Source: Thermoactinomyces mirandus (GTDB lineage: Bacteria > Bacillota > Bacilli > Thermoactinomycetales > Thermoactinomycetaceae). Taken from it: a DNA stretch of 64,000 bases. The stretch is taken from positions 18,976-82,975 of the forward strand of contig NZ_JACEOL010000003.1 in assembly GCF_013868055.1 (NCBI RefSeq), in the 5' to 3' direction. This document shows positions 62,660 through 64,000 of this stretch, piece after piece. The notes beneath the pieces are model-generated. The model ran no database searches and was not told the origin of the DNA. It saw only the letters and a program-made list of their open reading frames with translations. The position numbers and the translations under genes are program-made. The stretch's first letter is position 1; every line of letters starts with the position of its first letter.

Positions 62660-64000
62660 CTAATTTAAACTAATCGGCTTTTCCTCAACGCCCTCAAACG
62701 TATCCCTCGTCAAAAACCTTCCTGTCTCCGGATTGTAATACCGGCTTTGCAGGTAGTACAACCCCGTTTCCCAGTCGTAACGGTATCCCCGATAGAGATA
62801 AGGGCTCTTGACGGTTCCCGTTTGCGAGGTGATCCGGCCATAGGCATCGTAGCTATAAGTGGCGACCACATTTCCATTGGCATCGGTTAGCGCGATAACA
62901 TCGCCCTGGCCATTCAGTTGGAAATAGTAGGTTTGTCCGCCTTTGGTCATGTTGACAGGCCGATTCTCCCCATCGAAGGTGTAACTGGCTACCACCTGGC
63001 CAGAGGCATCCGTTTCAAAAGATACGTTTTTGTTTTCATCATAATGGAAATATGTGGTACCAGCACTGGTGGTCATACTGGTGCGCATACCGTCGGCCCG
63101 GTAGGCGAATTGGACGGTTTCTGATCCCGACTGTACCCTGGTCAGTCGGTTTTCGCTATCATAGGCATAGGTTTTGCTTCCGTCGTTCGTCAGGTTTCCG
63201 TTTTCATCATAGGTATATGCTTGTCCATTGACAGCTGTCAGTTGGTCGGCATCGTCATAGGTATACGTGGTGGTGGTCGTGGTACCGTCACTGGTTACTT
63301 TTTTCGAAGTCCGGTTTCCTGCCGCATCATAGGTGTACTCCGTAATCGTTCCGTCAGGTGCCGTTTCTTTTATCAGTTGATCCAACTCGTCGTATTCATA
63401 GGTGGTGGTGCCGGATTTGGGCGTGATAGAAGTGATGTTGCCTTTTGTATCATAGGTGTAGCTGAAAGAATCAATCGGGTTGCCATATTTGTCGTAGATC
63501 GTTTGCTTGACCAGATCCCCGGCTCCGTTGTACGCAAACAGAGAAAGAGTACCGTCATTGTTCTTGCGGCTGGCTATTTGATCGTTTTCATTATAGGTGA
63601 AGGCAGCCACATTGGTGCTGTTGGCCTTGATTTGTATCAACTGGTTGACGCTGTTATAGGCATAATCATGGATATAGCTCAATACCCCAATGGTATGTTT
63701 TTGCCGGGTAACATTGCCGTTTTTATCGTACGTGTAATCGGTGCGTCCATCATGGTATTGGACGGTTTTTACTTTGTTGTCCGCATCGTACTCGTATGAT
63801 GTGGTCTGGTTTGTGCTTTTGTCCGTTTCCTGGGTCAGATTCCCATTGGGATCATAGGCAAAGACATAACGTTCGGTTCCATTGTATTTCACGGATGTTT
63901 GCCGGTCAACGGCGTTGTAGCCGAACTCTACAATATTGCCATTGGGATAGGTAATTTTGGTTTGGTTGCCATTTAGATCATAGTCATAGGTGGTGGATTG
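62660..64000 (-). CDS. RHS/YD-repeat protein, main gene, 5' part beyond the window
   Basis: The frame is open to the window end (63892 is not a real start; YD repeats such as TTYDYDLNGNQTKITYPNGN continue upstream). At least 446 aa of YD repeats, then the RHS core end YRGYRYDWETGLYYLQSRYY and NPETGRFLTRDTF. The repeats build a hollow beta-barrel that encloses the C-terminal toxin until release. The N-terminal secretion or anchoring region is not visible. The in-frame TAG at 62660 cuts off the tip. Confidence 0.88.
   Translation of the reverse strand, partial: QSTTYDYDLNGNQTKITYPNGNIVEFGYNAVDRQTSVKYNGTERYVFAYDPNGNLTQETDKSTNQTTSYEYDADNKVKTVQYHDGRTDYTYDKNGNVTRQKHTIGVLSYIHDYAYNSVNQLIQIKANSTNVAAFTYNENDQIASRKNNDGTLSLFAYNGAGDLVKQTIYDKYGNPIDSFSYTYDTKGNITSITPKSGTTTYEYDELDQLIKETAPDGTITEYTYDAAGNRTSKKVTSDGTTTTTTYTYDDADQLTAVNGQAYTYDENGNLTNDGSKTYAYDSENRLTRVQSGSETVQFAYRADGMRTSMTTSAGTTYFHYDENKNVSFETDASGQVVASYTFDGENRPVNMTKGGQTYYFQLNGQGDVIALTDANGNVVATYSYDAYGRITSQTGTVKSPYLYRGYRYDWETGLYYLQSRYYNPETGRFLTRDTFEGVEEKPISLN

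Overview
The window comes from a spore-forming member of the Bacillota, probably Bacillales. Supporting signs are strong AGGAGG-type ribosome binding sites, frequent GTG and TTG starts, U-tract terminators, DUF1657, YmaF, hemolysin-III and YkuD proteins, and a Bacillus-type class A beta-lactamase. No rRNA, tRNA or CRISPR array was found. The genus cannot be fixed from this sequence alone.

Layout. (1) 0.1-10.2 kb: a hexuronate regulon. An IclR regulator lies near a complete glucuronate operon on the minus strand: uxuA, GPH transporter, uxaC, fructuronate reductase, kdgA and kdgK. A decayed kduD and a YciI-like gene lie between. Glucuronate would be isomerised, reduced, dehydrated, phosphorylated and cleaved to pyruvate and glyceraldehyde-3-phosphate. 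The uxuA promoter carries a cre-like box and a perfect palindrome. (2) 10.4-14 kb: a wrecked sorbitol locus (truncated SDR, broken srlE and srlB, intact fructose-6-phosphate aldolase-like gene). It is interrupted by debris, a transporter relic and an intact bla gene behind a BlaI-type operator, with no blaI or blaR1 in view. (3) 14.1-18.1 kb: DNA polymerase IV, a coupled DUF6323/DUF6179 pair and hemolysin III. (4) 18.4-30.3 kb: a class II lanthipeptide cluster with ABC permeases and ATPase, a two-component system, a C39 peptidase/ABC exporter, an orphan winged-helix protein, LanM, two precursors with identical cores, a DsbA-like protein and a 42-aa lipoprotein. (5) 30.4-34.6 kb: an HpaB-type monooxygenase, an HpaD-type extradiol dioxygenase and an SDR, with two copies of a MITE-like repeat. 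(6) 34.7-40.5 kb: assorted chromosomal genes, including an amino-acid permease split by an in-frame stop.

(7) About 40.64-53.66 kb: a 13-kb mobile element with inverted TAGGGATT ends. It holds a large serine recombinase, a TnpW-like gene, a lone HK97-type capsid gene, a primase-helicase with iteron-like repeats, an XRE regulator, a type III restriction-modification pair (mod, res) and an OLD-family nuclease. It appears to have landed in the loop of a transcription terminator. (8) 53.7-58.4 kb: a methyltransferase relic, a Gfo/Idh/MocA oxidoreductase, small unknown genes, and an HTH-TPR regulator broken by a frameshift. (9) 58.5-64 kb: an RHS/YD-repeat locus read leftward. It has one main gene running off the window and two displaced cassettes, each with a hydrophobic C-terminal tip followed by a small membrane protein that is a candidate immunity gene.

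All functional statements rest on reading the translated sequences and remembered family motifs. No database search was run.
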